NCBI GenBank assembly: GCA_016124425.1
Contig: WGNT01000074.1
Coordinates: forward strand, 1 to 39,740
DNA: 39,740 nt
Origin: Cytophagales bacterium
Lineage (GTDB): Bacteria; Bacteroidota; Bacteroidia; Cytophagales; Cyclobacteriaceae
Reading direction: 5' to 3'
In this document: positions 33,694 through 39,740 of the stretch, piece by piece
Numbering within the stretch: the first letter of the stretch is position 1
Layout: the number at the start of each line of letters is the position of its first letter
Notes under the pieces: generated by a model
The model's database searches: none
Seen by the model: only the letters and a program-made list of their open reading frames with translations
Told to the model about the DNA's origin: nothing
Position numbers and translations under genes: made by a program

Positions 33694-34302
33694 ATGAATG
33701 AACTCTCCGAAGATCAGCTGTTGATTGACCAGGCACGCTCCGGACATACCCGGGCGCAAGGCCGGTTGGTTCAGTGCTGGTACAAGCGGGTGTACAACTA
33801 TTCGTTGAAATACCTCGGTGATCACGATCAGGCTATGGACGTTACGCAACAGACATTTATTGCCATGTACCAAAAGCTGGGGGGGTTGCGGGATACTTCC
33901 AAATTCAAATCTTGGTTGTATACCCTACTTGTGAATTTTTGCCGGATGCAGCAGCGGCAAAATAGTAAGCATCGTGGAATTCAATCAAATGGCCCTATCA
34001 CAGTAAAGCAGGAAAGCGAAATAGTTTCCATCCGAAGCAGTGCCTATAATCCTGAGGAACAAGTAATACAAAATGAACTGGCGGATGCCGTGCAGAAGGC
34101 ACTACTGCAACTATCCAGCGAGCAACGTGAAGTCCTTATCCTAAAAGAATACGAGGGATTGAAATTCCGTGAGATTGCCGAGGCGTTAGAAATATCGGAA
34201 AATACGGCCAAGTCTAGGCTTTATTACGCGCTTAGTCACCTTCGGCAGTATTTGAAGGCATCTTCTTTTTCACTGCAAAACCAAAAAAGACATGAACTAT
34301 AA
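33694..34302 (+). CDS. ECF sigma factor
   Basis: A 202-residue extracytoplasmic-function sigma-70 factor from the ATG at 33694 (the frame opens at a TTG at 33631, but the extra 21 codons do not look like the family). Region 2 is YSLKYLGDHDQAMDVTQQTF followed by SWLYTLLVNFCRMQQRQ. Region 4 is LQLSSEQREVLILKEYEGLK with the helix-turn-helix FREIAEALEISENTAKSRLY. It should direct RNA polymerase to its own regulon after release from the membrane anti-sigma factor encoded next, whose start overlaps its stop by 11 bases. It is divergent from mutS. Confidence 0.95.
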   Translation: MNELSEDQLLIDQARSGHTRAQGRLVQCWYKRVYNYSLKYLGDHDQAMDVTQQTFIAMYQKLGGLRDTSKFKSWLYTLLVNFCRMQQRQNSKHRGIQSNGPITVKQESEIVSIRSSAYNPEEQVIQNELADAVQKALLQLSSEQREVLILKEYEGLKFREIAEALEISENTAKSRLYYALSHLRQYLKASSFSLQNQKRHEL

Positions 34303-35134
34303 ACCTGATAAATCCACATTGATAGACTACCTGTATGGGGAATTAGCTCCCGCTGAAAAGCAACAGGTAGATGACTATCTTTCGGCCCATCCCGAGGAAA
34401 GGATCAAGTTGGAAGAACTGGATCAAACTAGAGAGCTTCTTGGAAATCTGACTGATCAACAGGTAGAACCTCCAATTTTGATCTTACCAGAACCAACAAC
34501 TACCGAAATGCGAAAACCGATGTTCTCGGGATTTGTGACGAACGCCGCTGCTGTCACGATGCTGCTGGGATTCCTTATGTTAATCGGAAGATTTACCGGT
34601 GCGGATCTTCAAATTGGAGCTTCAGGATTTTCCATTGCATTTTCTGAGAAAGAAGAACCGACGCCCTCGGAAGGACAGAAACAAGAACTTGACCGGGAAG
34701 AAATAGTGACATTAATTCAGGCATCACTTCACACTCAGGAGAAGGGAATGACCGATCGGCAGCAACAATGGCAAAGGGAATTAGAGGAAAAAATGCTTCC
34801 TTCCCAAGTCTTGAATGAAAGTAGGTTGATTGAACAACTCACCAAGAAATTGGAAACGAGGATGGATACCTACTTTGCATCCGTACAGTATGAAAACGCT
34901 AACCTGCTTGCCACGTATTGGGAAGAGGTTGCTTTGGCGCAGAAGAATTACATGAATCTCCTTTTAGAGGATTATGCTAGCGGCTTACAACGGGTAAGGG
35001 AAGAAGATCTCCTTTACCTGCAAGAACGGCTGAACGGATTACAAATCAAAAACTATCAGTTGGAGCAGGAAGTAAGCGAAATCCTCGAGTACCTACTGGC
35101 TGAAATACAATCACCTAGCGTTTCAAACCCATGA
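34292..35134 (+). CDS. Membrane anti-sigma factor with long coiled coil
   Basis: A 280-residue single-pass membrane protein. The cytoplasmic N-terminal part (about 1-75) includes TLIDYLYGELAPAEKQQVDD and YLSAHPEER, the usual anti-sigma helix pattern, but lacks a zinc-binding HxxxCxxC motif. One transmembrane helix covers about residues 79-100. The periplasmic part (about 118-280) is Glu/Gln-rich coiled coil. It should hold the sigma factor encoded upstream at the membrane until a signal is received outside. Overlaps the sigma gene by 11 bases and the following gene by 4 (ATGA). Confidence 0.8.
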   Translation: MNYKPDKSTLIDYLYGELAPAEKQQVDDYLSAHPEERIKLEELDQTRELLGNLTDQQVEPPILILPEPTTTEMRKPMFSGFVTNAAAVTMLLGFLMLIGRFTGADLQIGASGFSIAFSEKEEPTPSEGQKQELDREEIVTLIQASLHTQEKGMTDRQQQWQRELEEKMLPSQVLNESRLIEQLTKKLETRMDTYFASVQYENANLLATYWEEVALAQKNYMNLLLEDYASGLQRVREEDLLYLQERLNGLQIKNYQLEQEVSEILEYLLAEIQSPSVSNP

Positions 35135-36369
35135 ACATAAAATTTATATTTACGACCCTTTTTCTGGCCGTTACAGTATGGGAGTCTTCCCTGCTTGCAC
35201 AGGAAGTGGATGTGGAAAAAATGGACCGCGACCTGAAAGTAGCTGCCGCAGCGTTGGGTACGTTGGTTGAAACCAAACAGCAGCTTCTAATCGCGCGTAG
35301 GGAAGACCGCCAAACCGCCCAGTATCTGGAGGGATATGGGGTTATGATAACCCTACCCGCACAGCATTCCGTTACTGTATTGGCTCCCAATGTGTATCAG
35401 GGAACTGGCACATCCTATAATCGGCGCTTTATACCTTCTACTCAGTCTGGAAGGATTAAGGTTGGAAAAACCTTTGATCAGGGAGCTGGCGCATCCCAAA
35501 TCCGGGGTTTTGAACCATCTTCACCGACTGGAACGATTCGGATTGGAAAATCCCTAACTGAAACGGCAGATGCTCCGAAGGAAATTGACAGGGACAGTCT
35601 CAGCCAAGTTCAGACCGATCAGTTAAAAGAGCAGGTAACCATTTTCCTGCTGGAATATGCGGATTTGATCGGACAGCTTCAGCCCGAGGATCGGATAAAG
35701 ATTGTTGAAGAACGATCTCCCTTTGTTACAAACTGGAAGTTTCTGCAAAATAGGGCATCGTCCCCCATGGTAATGCGAAAACAACGGTTTTCCGCAGAAA
35801 TCAAAAAGAGCGATCTGAGCGCCTTTAAGGCGGGGGAACTAAGCAGAGCGGAAGTTATTGGACGAATACTATTTTCGGAGTCTTTTGCGGAAGGCTTGGA
35901 GCAAGATTTGGAATTGCTGGCAAATATTTTTGACAGGCTTTACCGGCCTGACCTTTCTGAAACGTTTTACTATACCGGGTATGCTTATTACGATAAGATT
36001 CCGGAATTCGGGGTGATCTATCACCTCAATATGCTGACACGTACTGAAGAGAATCTGTATAATTTTATACTTCCTTCGGATAAATCTGAGGATCTAAACG
36101 AAGAAAGCGATCCCGAAAAGCTTACTGCGCTTTATCCTAAATTTTTGGAAGGAATCAAGGATAATATACTAACCTATGGCCGTACCGTCAAAAGCATGGA
36201 CAGGAAGGAACGGCTTGTATTTAACATACGGCTGAGTAACTGCACGGGCTGTGACGTGCCTGACTGGGTAAATGTCAGTATTGGCATGGCTGACTTGTTT
36301 GATTACGATGCTGGTAAGCTCTCCAAAACCGAAGCCCTCCAACGCTTCAAAGTTGGTGTAGGCAGCTAG
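35131..36369 (+). CDS. Exported protein of unknown function with internal duplication
   Basis: A 412-residue protein I do not recognise as a named family. A signal peptide (residues 1-23, ending SSLLA before QEV) points to export. The mature part appears to be two copies of one domain: half 1 (about 27-250) has MDRDLKVAAAALGTL, YLEGYGVMITLP (65-76), FLLEYADLIGQLQPEDRIKI (172-191) and SDLSAFKAGELSRAEVIGRI (227-246). Half 2 (about 252-412) has LEQDLELLANIFDRL, DKIPEFGVIYHLN, FLEGIKDNILTYGRTVKSMD and ADLFDYDAGKLSKTEALQRF (387-406) in the same order. Half 1 also holds a 27-residue tandem repeat (89-115 and 116-142). The only cysteines are Cys371 and Cys374. Its start overlaps the anti-sigma stop (ATGA), so it is the third member of the sigma/anti-sigma operon and may be the sensed partner. 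Confidence 0.85.
   Translation: MNIKFIFTTLFLAVTVWESSLLAQEVDVEKMDRDLKVAAAALGTLVETKQQLLIARREDRQTAQYLEGYGVMITLPAQHSVTVLAPNVYQGTGTSYNRRFIPSTQSGRIKVGKTFDQGAGASQIRGFEPSSPTGTIRIGKSLTETADAPKEIDRDSLSQVQTDQLKEQVTIFLLEYADLIGQLQPEDRIKIVEERSPFVTNWKFLQNRASSPMVMRKQRFSAEIKKSDLSAFKAGELSRAEVIGRILFSESFAEGLEQDLELLANIFDRLYRPDLSETFYYTGYAYYDKIPEFGVIYHLNMLTRTEENLYNFILPSDKSEDLNEESDPEKLTALYPKFLEGIKDNILTYGRTVKSMDRKERLVFNIRLSNCTGCDVPDWVNVSIGMADLFDYDAGKLSKTEALQRFKVGVGS
35395..35556 (+). repeat. Tandem 81-base repeat inside the third gene of the sigma operon
   Basis: Two adjacent 81-base units (35395-35475 and 35476-35556) encode 27-residue segments that align without gaps, about half of the residues being identical (shared pattern xQGxGxS, then RxF.PS, then G.I..GK). 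Their first 25 or so bases are nearly identical, suggesting a fairly recent origin. Frame is kept. Confidence 0.8.
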
Positions 36370-36409
36370 CGTTTTTTGAAGAGAGGGGCAAAGTGGCTTC
36401 ATTTTCCCT

Positions 36410-36417
36410 TACCTTTG
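36410..36417 (+). promoter_or_regulatory. Candidate -7 element before the TrmH-family gene
   Basis: TACCTTTG at 36410-36417 is an exact TAnnTTTG, 22 bases before the ATG at 36440. No TTG lies 17-23 bases upstream, so support is partial. It suggests the methyltransferase gene has its own start after the sigma operon. Confidence 0.35.
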
Positions 36418-36439
36418 GGCCCTAAAAACGTGCTTGCCG

Positions 36440-36973
36440 ATGAAAAAGCTTACAATGGATGAACTCAACCGCCTTTCGGTGGAGGAGTATAAATCGACCA
36501 ACAAAACACCCCTGATCCTAATTTTGGATAATGTGCGCAGCCTAAACAATGTAGGTTCCGCGTTTAGGACAGGTGATGCCTTCCGCATACAAAAGATTTA
36601 CCTCTGTGGCATCACCGGTACGCCACCCCATCGGGAAATCCAAAAGACTGCTCTTGGGGCCACGGAGTCGGTGGATTGGGAACACGTTCCCGATACCGTG
36701 GAACTAGTAAAAAGATTAAAGGCCGAAGGGGTTAAAACCATTGCGCTAGAGCAAACATCCAACAGCATGATGCTAAACAAGTTTCAGGCTTCTTCTGAAG
36801 AGACCTATGCGCTGGTTTTCGGAAATGAGGTCTTTGGGGTAGCTGAAGGGGTTATTTCTGAGGTGGATCATGTTATTGAGATCCCGCAGTTGGGGACAAA
36901 GCATTCTTTTAACATCTCTGTTAGTATTGGGATAGTTTTATGGGATTTTGGGGGGAAGATGAATATATATTGA
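36440..36973 (+). CDS. TrmH/SpoU-family RNA methyltransferase
   Basis: A 177-residue SPOUT methyltransferase from the ATG at 36440 (the frame opens at a TTG two codons earlier). Motif 1 is LDNVRSLNNVGSAFRTGDAF, motif 2 is YALVFGNEVFGVAEGVI, and motif 3 is IPQLGTKHSFNISVSIGIVL, completing the knotted SAM-binding fold. These enzymes 2'-O-methylate ribose in tRNA or rRNA. It is short, with no N-terminal substrate-binding domain, like TrmL and the small SpoU proteins, so the target is not predictable. Confidence 0.93.
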   Translation: MKKLTMDELNRLSVEEYKSTNKTPLILILDNVRSLNNVGSAFRTGDAFRIQKIYLCGITGTPPHREIQKTALGATESVDWEHVPDTVELVKRLKAEGVKTIALEQTSNSMMLNKFQASSEETYALVFGNEVFGVAEGVISEVDHVIEIPQLGTKHSFNISVSIGIVLWDFGGKMNIY

Positions 36974-37074
36974 AATATAGTAGATACCTGCCTAAAGAAC
37001 GGCAGTCAGGTATGGACTACGGCTGAAATATTTCATGTTAATAGGTCCATGTTTAAGTGACGAAACAGACTCTA

Positions 37075-37131
37075 AGCCCCGAAGAGGGCGTAATCAGTAG
37101 CCTAGGGTGTAGCGAAGCGGAGCCCTAGGAA
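37075..37131. repeat. REP-like palindromic element
   Basis: AGCCCCGAAGAGGGCG (37075-37090) is a short GC-rich palindromic unit; CCTAGGG (37101-37107) and CCCTAGG (37123-37129) are perfect inverted arms around an internal GTAGCGAAGCGGAG. From memory, intergenic elements of this form (GC-rich clover beside CCTAGGG arms) recur in Bacteroidota genomes. Only one copy is in this window, so repetition is inferred. Confidence 0.5.
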
Positions 37132-37212
37132 ACCGTTAATTATTATTTTGTTTTTGTTTTGGCAGCGAAGAAATTTGAGGTGTCATCCCAATACCGCCAA
37201 AACCCACGTCAG

Positions 37213-37538
37213 TCAAGTTTTGCCTTTCGGTTGGAAGAATCTCTGATCATTCTTTTGAATACGTTCACTCCCTAAAAGTTTATCTGGTTTTTCTGCGGGA
37301 GGACTATCCGCTTTAATCGTTTCTATTGCCAAAATTGGGGGGAGATCGCTGTACAGGCCTAACGCTCTCGTCGTTGGTTGAATTATTTCCGCTTCGTCGT
37401 TTGTATTAACCCTTTCTCACACCGTGAGAGGTTTCCCAACAATTCCATAAATAAACCTGACAGCCAATTGAAGATATCAGAACTGACACCACTGGAATAA
37501 ATGGGGTAGATTTCTCTTTTTATAAATAGTTTCTTCAT
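37213..37538 (-). pseudogene. Possible broken small gene of unknown function
   Basis: On the minus strand an ATG at 37538 opens a 51-codon frame (MKKLFIKREIYPIYSSGV...). A second, start-less frame of 67 codons runs from 37416 to a TGA at 37213; it includes TTRALGLYSDLPPILAIETI and ends DQRFFQPKGKT. One frameshift near the palindrome at 37415-37429 would join them into about 110 residues. No family is recognised and either frame could be chance. Confidence 0.25.
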
Positions 37539-37582
37539 AGTATGGAGTTGATGTATTGCCAAAAAACAATTATACCGAATGC

Positions 37583-38080
37583 TTATTGTGGCGTGAAGAG
37601 CATGAACTTTTGAGAATCGTAGTTGAGGGCCAACCCTTTTGACGATAGCGCAGAAGAAAAAACATTGTTCATGGAAGCTATAAAATATGCGCCATCATAT
37701 AGCTCGTTAAGCTCAGTAGTGTTAGTAAACGTTAAAATTTCCAAGATACTATCATTGCTAAGGCGATACGTGCCGAAAGCCGTATTTGTAGATGTCAGTC
37801 CGCTAATTTCTCCATTTTCTTTAAAGGTCAACAAAAAGGAGCTTTCTCCTTCAGGTTCCGCTAATTTTACCCTTTTCCGGTGTTCATCCACAAATCCGAC
37901 AAGTTTCCATGTGGTGCCTATCAAGGGAAGAGACGTATAGTCAGGGTTATCAGGAATTTGGCTTAAGCGGATCTCGCCCTCCGGGAGTGCATCATCCTGA
38001 CATCCCACGAGCAAAGGCAGTAGTAAAACAGCCCCCATAAATACTATCCATTTGGCCTTAAAAATCAAAACACGCTTCAT
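37583..38080 (-). CDS. META/HslJ-like lipoprotein
   Basis: A 165-residue probable lipoprotein. The signal ends in LLVGC with Cys27 as lipidation site, followed by QDD; the Asp residues after the Cys are common in Bacteroidota lipoproteins. The mature part has TTWKLVGF, LLTFKENGEISGLTSTN, AFGTYRLSNDSILEI, matching the beta-strand layout of META (HslJ-type) domains. The assignment is structural rather than functional. It is isolated in a gene-poor region and flanked by repeats; codon use does not look odd. Confidence 0.7.
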   Translation of the reverse strand: MKRVLIFKAKWIVFMGAVLLLPLLVGCQDDALPEGEIRLSQIPDNPDYTSLPLIGTTWKLVGFVDEHRKRVKLAEPEGESSFLLTFKENGEISGLTSTNTAFGTYRLSNDSILEILTFTNTTELNELYDGAYFIASMNNVFSSALSSKGLALNYDSQKFMLFTPQ

Positions 38081-38303
38081 AAGTATAACATATAAATAAA
38101 ACCTAACTCTATTATTAGAAACTTTAACAAATTATAAGCGTCATAATACCAACTAAATTAATACCAACCATCTAGTTATTAAAATTTTATACACCTTCTA
38201 TTCCTAGACGTAGTTAATTAGAAAAGTGCTACAAAAGGAAGGGAAAAAGCGGTGTTTGGAAAATTCCAAGCCATATATATCTTTTGATTGTACATTAAAT
38301 CGC

Positions 38304-38384
38304 TCGCCCGACCGCCCACTATATCCAGTCCAGAACCACTGCGCTACTCTGAATGTGCCACTTAAGGGGGGACTTTAAATTCCG
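38304..38384 (+). repeat. Direct repeat, copy A
   Basis: Aligns over its whole length with copy B at 38474-38553: shared blocks include CGCCCGAC.GCCC, CAGAACCACT.CGCTA against CGAACCGCTACGCTA, GAATGTGCCA against GGATGTACCA, and AGGGGG(G)ACTTT followed by ATTCCG. The C-rich start and G-rich end form imperfect inverted arms, as in Bacteroidota intergenic elements of CCCCTAAATCCCC...GGGGGACTTT form. Confidence 0.65.
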
Positions 38385-38422
38385 ATGATTAGAATAAACA
38401 ATTTGCCGGTCGTCATTGATCG

Positions 38423-38442
38423 CCCTCTCCTAAAGGAGAGGG
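38423..38442. repeat. REP-like hairpin between the direct repeats
   Basis: CCCTCTCC (38423-38430) and GGAGAGGG (38435-38442) form a perfect 8-base stem with a TAAA loop; GCGGGGTGAGGC follows. Elements of this shape are common intergenic repeats in many genomes. Only one copy is visible here. Confidence 0.6.
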
Positions 38443-38473
38443 GCGGGGTGAGGCAGTTACGGAGAGGAATCGT

Positions 38474-38553
38474 CCGCCCGACTGCCCCCTAAATCCCCTC
38501 CCGAACCGCTACGCTAAACGGGATGTACCAGGGAAGGGGGACTTTTGATTCCG
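38474..38553 (+). repeat. Direct repeat, copy B
   Basis: The better preserved copy, with CCCCCTAAATCCCCTCCC near its start and AAGGGGGACTTTTGATTCCG at its end. It is separated from copy A by 89 bases. The CCCCCT.AATCCCC and GGGGGACTTT arms can pair with each other. Confidence 0.65.
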
Positions 38554-38641
38554 TCTATGAACGTATTTGTTTAGTATGGCGGGACCGGAGCTGATTTGCA
38601 CAGAATATGGTTGTGGTGCCCGAGCCTCCCCGGAAAACTAA

Positions 38642-38839
38642 CTAACCCGGTTCCTTTTTACCGTGCAGATCGTAAGGCTGTATCAGCACCTCAACCGGCA
38701 GTCCCAGTAACTCGCTGAGATTTCTAATCATATTTACTGTAAAAGCGCTTTTTCGATTAAGCAACAAGCTTGCTACGGTCTTACTGCTTACAGCGTGATT
38801 TAGGTCTTTGTCTTATACGTTTTTTACTTCCAACGCTTC
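38642..38839 (-). pseudogene. Decayed HigA-like XRE antitoxin gene
   Basis: On the minus strand a frame ending at TAG (38644-38642) reads DKDLNHAVSSKTVASLLLNR, KSAFTVNMIRNLSELLGLPV and EVLIQPYDLHGKKEPG. This is the helix-turn-helix and C-terminus of HigA-type antitoxins. Directly upstream lies an in-frame TAA (38815-38813), then EALEVKNV; a CAA-to-TAA change would explain this, since Gln is usual there. Farther upstream the frame is broken again, so the N-terminal half is lost. No HigB-like toxin is seen beside it. Confidence 0.7.
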
Positions 38840-39109
38840 TTTTGTCTTCCCAGGAGATTAAATTCAGGCTTGTGATAGTTTTGTGATAGCCACTTTCGCG
38901 CTGTTTTTTCCAGATTACTATAATTTTGTCCCATGAGAAATATGTCGTCCTCACGTCCGGAGATTCATCATTGTCGAAACCTCGGTGTGTCAAAATTTGA
39001 AATAATAAAAAAGTAGTTTATTCTATTAAAAAATTTTCGGTAAACAGCATTTATAAACTACGACTTCTGCTTGATACTATTCATGGATATCGTATAAAAT
39101 TAATTACAG

Positions 39110-39475
39110 ATGATAAGAGTTCTATTGATCGATGATAATGAGGACATGCTATTTAATTTCAAAGAATTATTTGAAATTAATGGTTACGAAGCAGAAGTTG
39201 CTTTTGACGGTGAAGAAGGCTATCGTCAGTTAGAAAAATCAAACTTCAATGTAGTTGTTTGTGACATGAATATGCCGAAAATGTCCGGATTTCAATTTGT
39301 GAACAAGGTAGTCAACGATGAAACGTTGCCACCTGTGCCGGTAATAATACATTCTGGTAATCTTTCTGAATTAGAGCGGCTACAGTTTGAAAAATTGGGC
39401 GTAGCCGCATTTCTCAAAAAAGGTACGCCATTTGAAAAATTTAACGATGAAATACTGAAAATACTTTCAAATTAA
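39110..39475 (+). CDS. Stand-alone CheY-like response regulator
   Basis: A 121-residue single receiver domain. It opens MIRVLLIDDNEDMLFNFKEL with acidic residues at 8-9; the phosphoacceptor Asp is in VVVCDMNMPKMSGFQF (about residue 52), and FLKKGTPFE holds the Lys. There is no output domain, so it must act through protein contacts or phosphotransfer. No kinase lies beside it in the window. The ATG at 39110 follows a weakly AG-rich stretch (TTACAG). Confidence 0.92.
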   Translation: MIRVLLIDDNEDMLFNFKELFEINGYEAEVAFDGEEGYRQLEKSNFNVVVCDMNMPKMSGFQFVNKVVNDETLPPVPVIIHSGNLSELERLQFEKLGVAAFLKKGTPFEKFNDEILKILSN

Positions 39476-39740
39476 CAAAGTAGTTTGTCTTGCTACCAAT
39501 TAAGGGGTTGAAAAGTCTTTTCCCACTTGGAAAAACTGCCATTTCTCGCAAACGATGAAGTAAAAAGTGAGCGTGTGTTCAATTTCTTTTACGTAATGCC
39601 TATTCATAAAATAATTAAAGTCTTTTTTCCGCACTCCAGTCACTTAGGGAAGATACAGAAAGCACATTCCCATTCCAGCCAACTTATAAATGATCGACTG
39701 AAATATGTGTAGATATGAATAATTAGCTAAAATCTATTGT
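39476..39740. other. Right edge without recognisable gene
   Basis: 265 bases of AT-rich sequence after the response regulator gene. A 61-codon frame at 39527-39712 opens with a non-ATG codon and has no recognisable features, so I do not call it. No hairpin terminator is evident. Confidence 0.5.

Larger units (their letters stand above)
36974..37582. other. Gene-poor region after the TrmH-family gene
   Basis: About 610 bases without an intact gene. It holds a hairpin at 36984-37013 (ATACCTGCC opposite GGCAG and GTAT), a REP-like element (37075-37131) and a possible decayed gene on the minus strand (37213-37538). The inverted repeat TCTCAC-ACC-GTGAGA at 37415-37429 marks where the frame of the latter breaks. 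Confidence 0.6.
38081..39109. other. Gene-poor, repeat-rich region with a decayed antitoxin gene
   Basis: About 1030 bases without an intact gene. Contents in order: AT-rich upstream region of the lipoprotein gene (38081-38230); a degenerate direct repeat (38304-38384 and 38474-38553) around a REP-like hairpin (38423-38442); a decayed HigA-like gene (38642-38839); then AT-rich sequence in front of the response regulator. The 70-codon minus-strand frame at 38781-38993 overlaps the decayed gene in another frame and looks spurious. Confidence 0.6.

Noticed and set aside
37075..38553. CRISPR array
   Set aside because: Repeats are only two diverged copies and single palindromes, without regular spacers or cas genes.
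38781..38993. 70-codon minus-strand frame overlapping the decayed antitoxin
   Set aside because: Different frame from the recognisable HigA-like sequence, basic at its end, no similarity to anything I know.
36974..39109. Intact insertion sequence
   Set aside because: No transposase frame and no clear terminal inverted repeats with target duplication could be found in the repeat-rich tail.
39527..39712. 61-codon frame at the right edge
   Set aside because: Non-ATG start, no motif, AT-rich surroundings.

Overview
The window looks like chromosomal DNA from a member of the Bacteroidota, most likely an aerobic Cytophagales/Cyclobacteriaceae-type bacterium; the phylum is much safer than the family. 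The evidence is gene content and signals: LytS/LytTR two-component genes, a MoxR ATPase, a PIN-PhoH protein, a DUF368 transporter, a bacterial phosphosulfolactate synthase, LutABC, and upstream elements matching the Bacteroidota promoter pattern TTG-N(17-23)-TAnnTTTG (best example: in front of tRNA-Gly). Most of the window is ordinary, tightly packed housekeeping DNA. There is no intact mobile element, phage, CRISPR array or rRNA operon.

Layout. 1-69: start of a Fur-family regulator running off the left edge. 79-1854 (-): sodium:solute symporter. 2170-6903 (+): NahK-like sugar kinase, RecG helicase, OmpA-type lipoprotein, RluE-type pseudouridine synthase. 7063-10907 (+): MoxR ATPase, LytS-type histidine kinase with its LytTR regulator, then a second, separately promoted LytTR regulator. 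10910-16341 (-): PhoH, AroE, DUF368 undecaprenyl-phosphate flippase candidate, phosphosulfolactate synthase, TPR protein. 16437-18714 (-): three overlapping genes for surface-polysaccharide work (RfbC, CpsB-type PHP phosphatase, SDR epimerase). 18976-24644: HflX, RsmF-like methyltransferase, MtgA, YebE-like UPF0316 protein, CynX-type MFS transporter. 25000-29879 (-): purple-acid-phosphatase-like exported phosphoesterase and the lactate-utilisation operon lutABC. 30556-33535 (-): mutS followed by tRNA-Gly and tRNA-Leu, each with a hairpin terminator. 33694-36369 (+): an ECF sigma factor, its membrane anti-sigma factor and an exported protein of unknown function, all overlapping. 36440-36976: TrmH-family methyltransferase. 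36977-39740: gene-poor tail with REP-like palindromes, a degenerate direct repeat, decayed genes (one a HigA-like antitoxin), a META-type lipoprotein and a stand-alone response regulator.

The best candidate for an undescribed system is the 33694-36369 operon. The sigma and anti-sigma genes are recognisable, but the third gene encodes an exported 412-residue protein that reads as an internal duplication: both halves carry the same order of motifs, and the first half also holds a fresh-looking 27-residue tandem repeat. The anti-sigma factor carries an extended coiled coil outside the membrane, which could be the sensor and the third protein its partner or ligand. That function is inference; the duplication and gene overlaps are visible directly. 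Other points worth following are the palindrome before the orphan LytTR regulator, the bacterial ComA homologue, the decayed antitoxin, and the repeat-rich tail.
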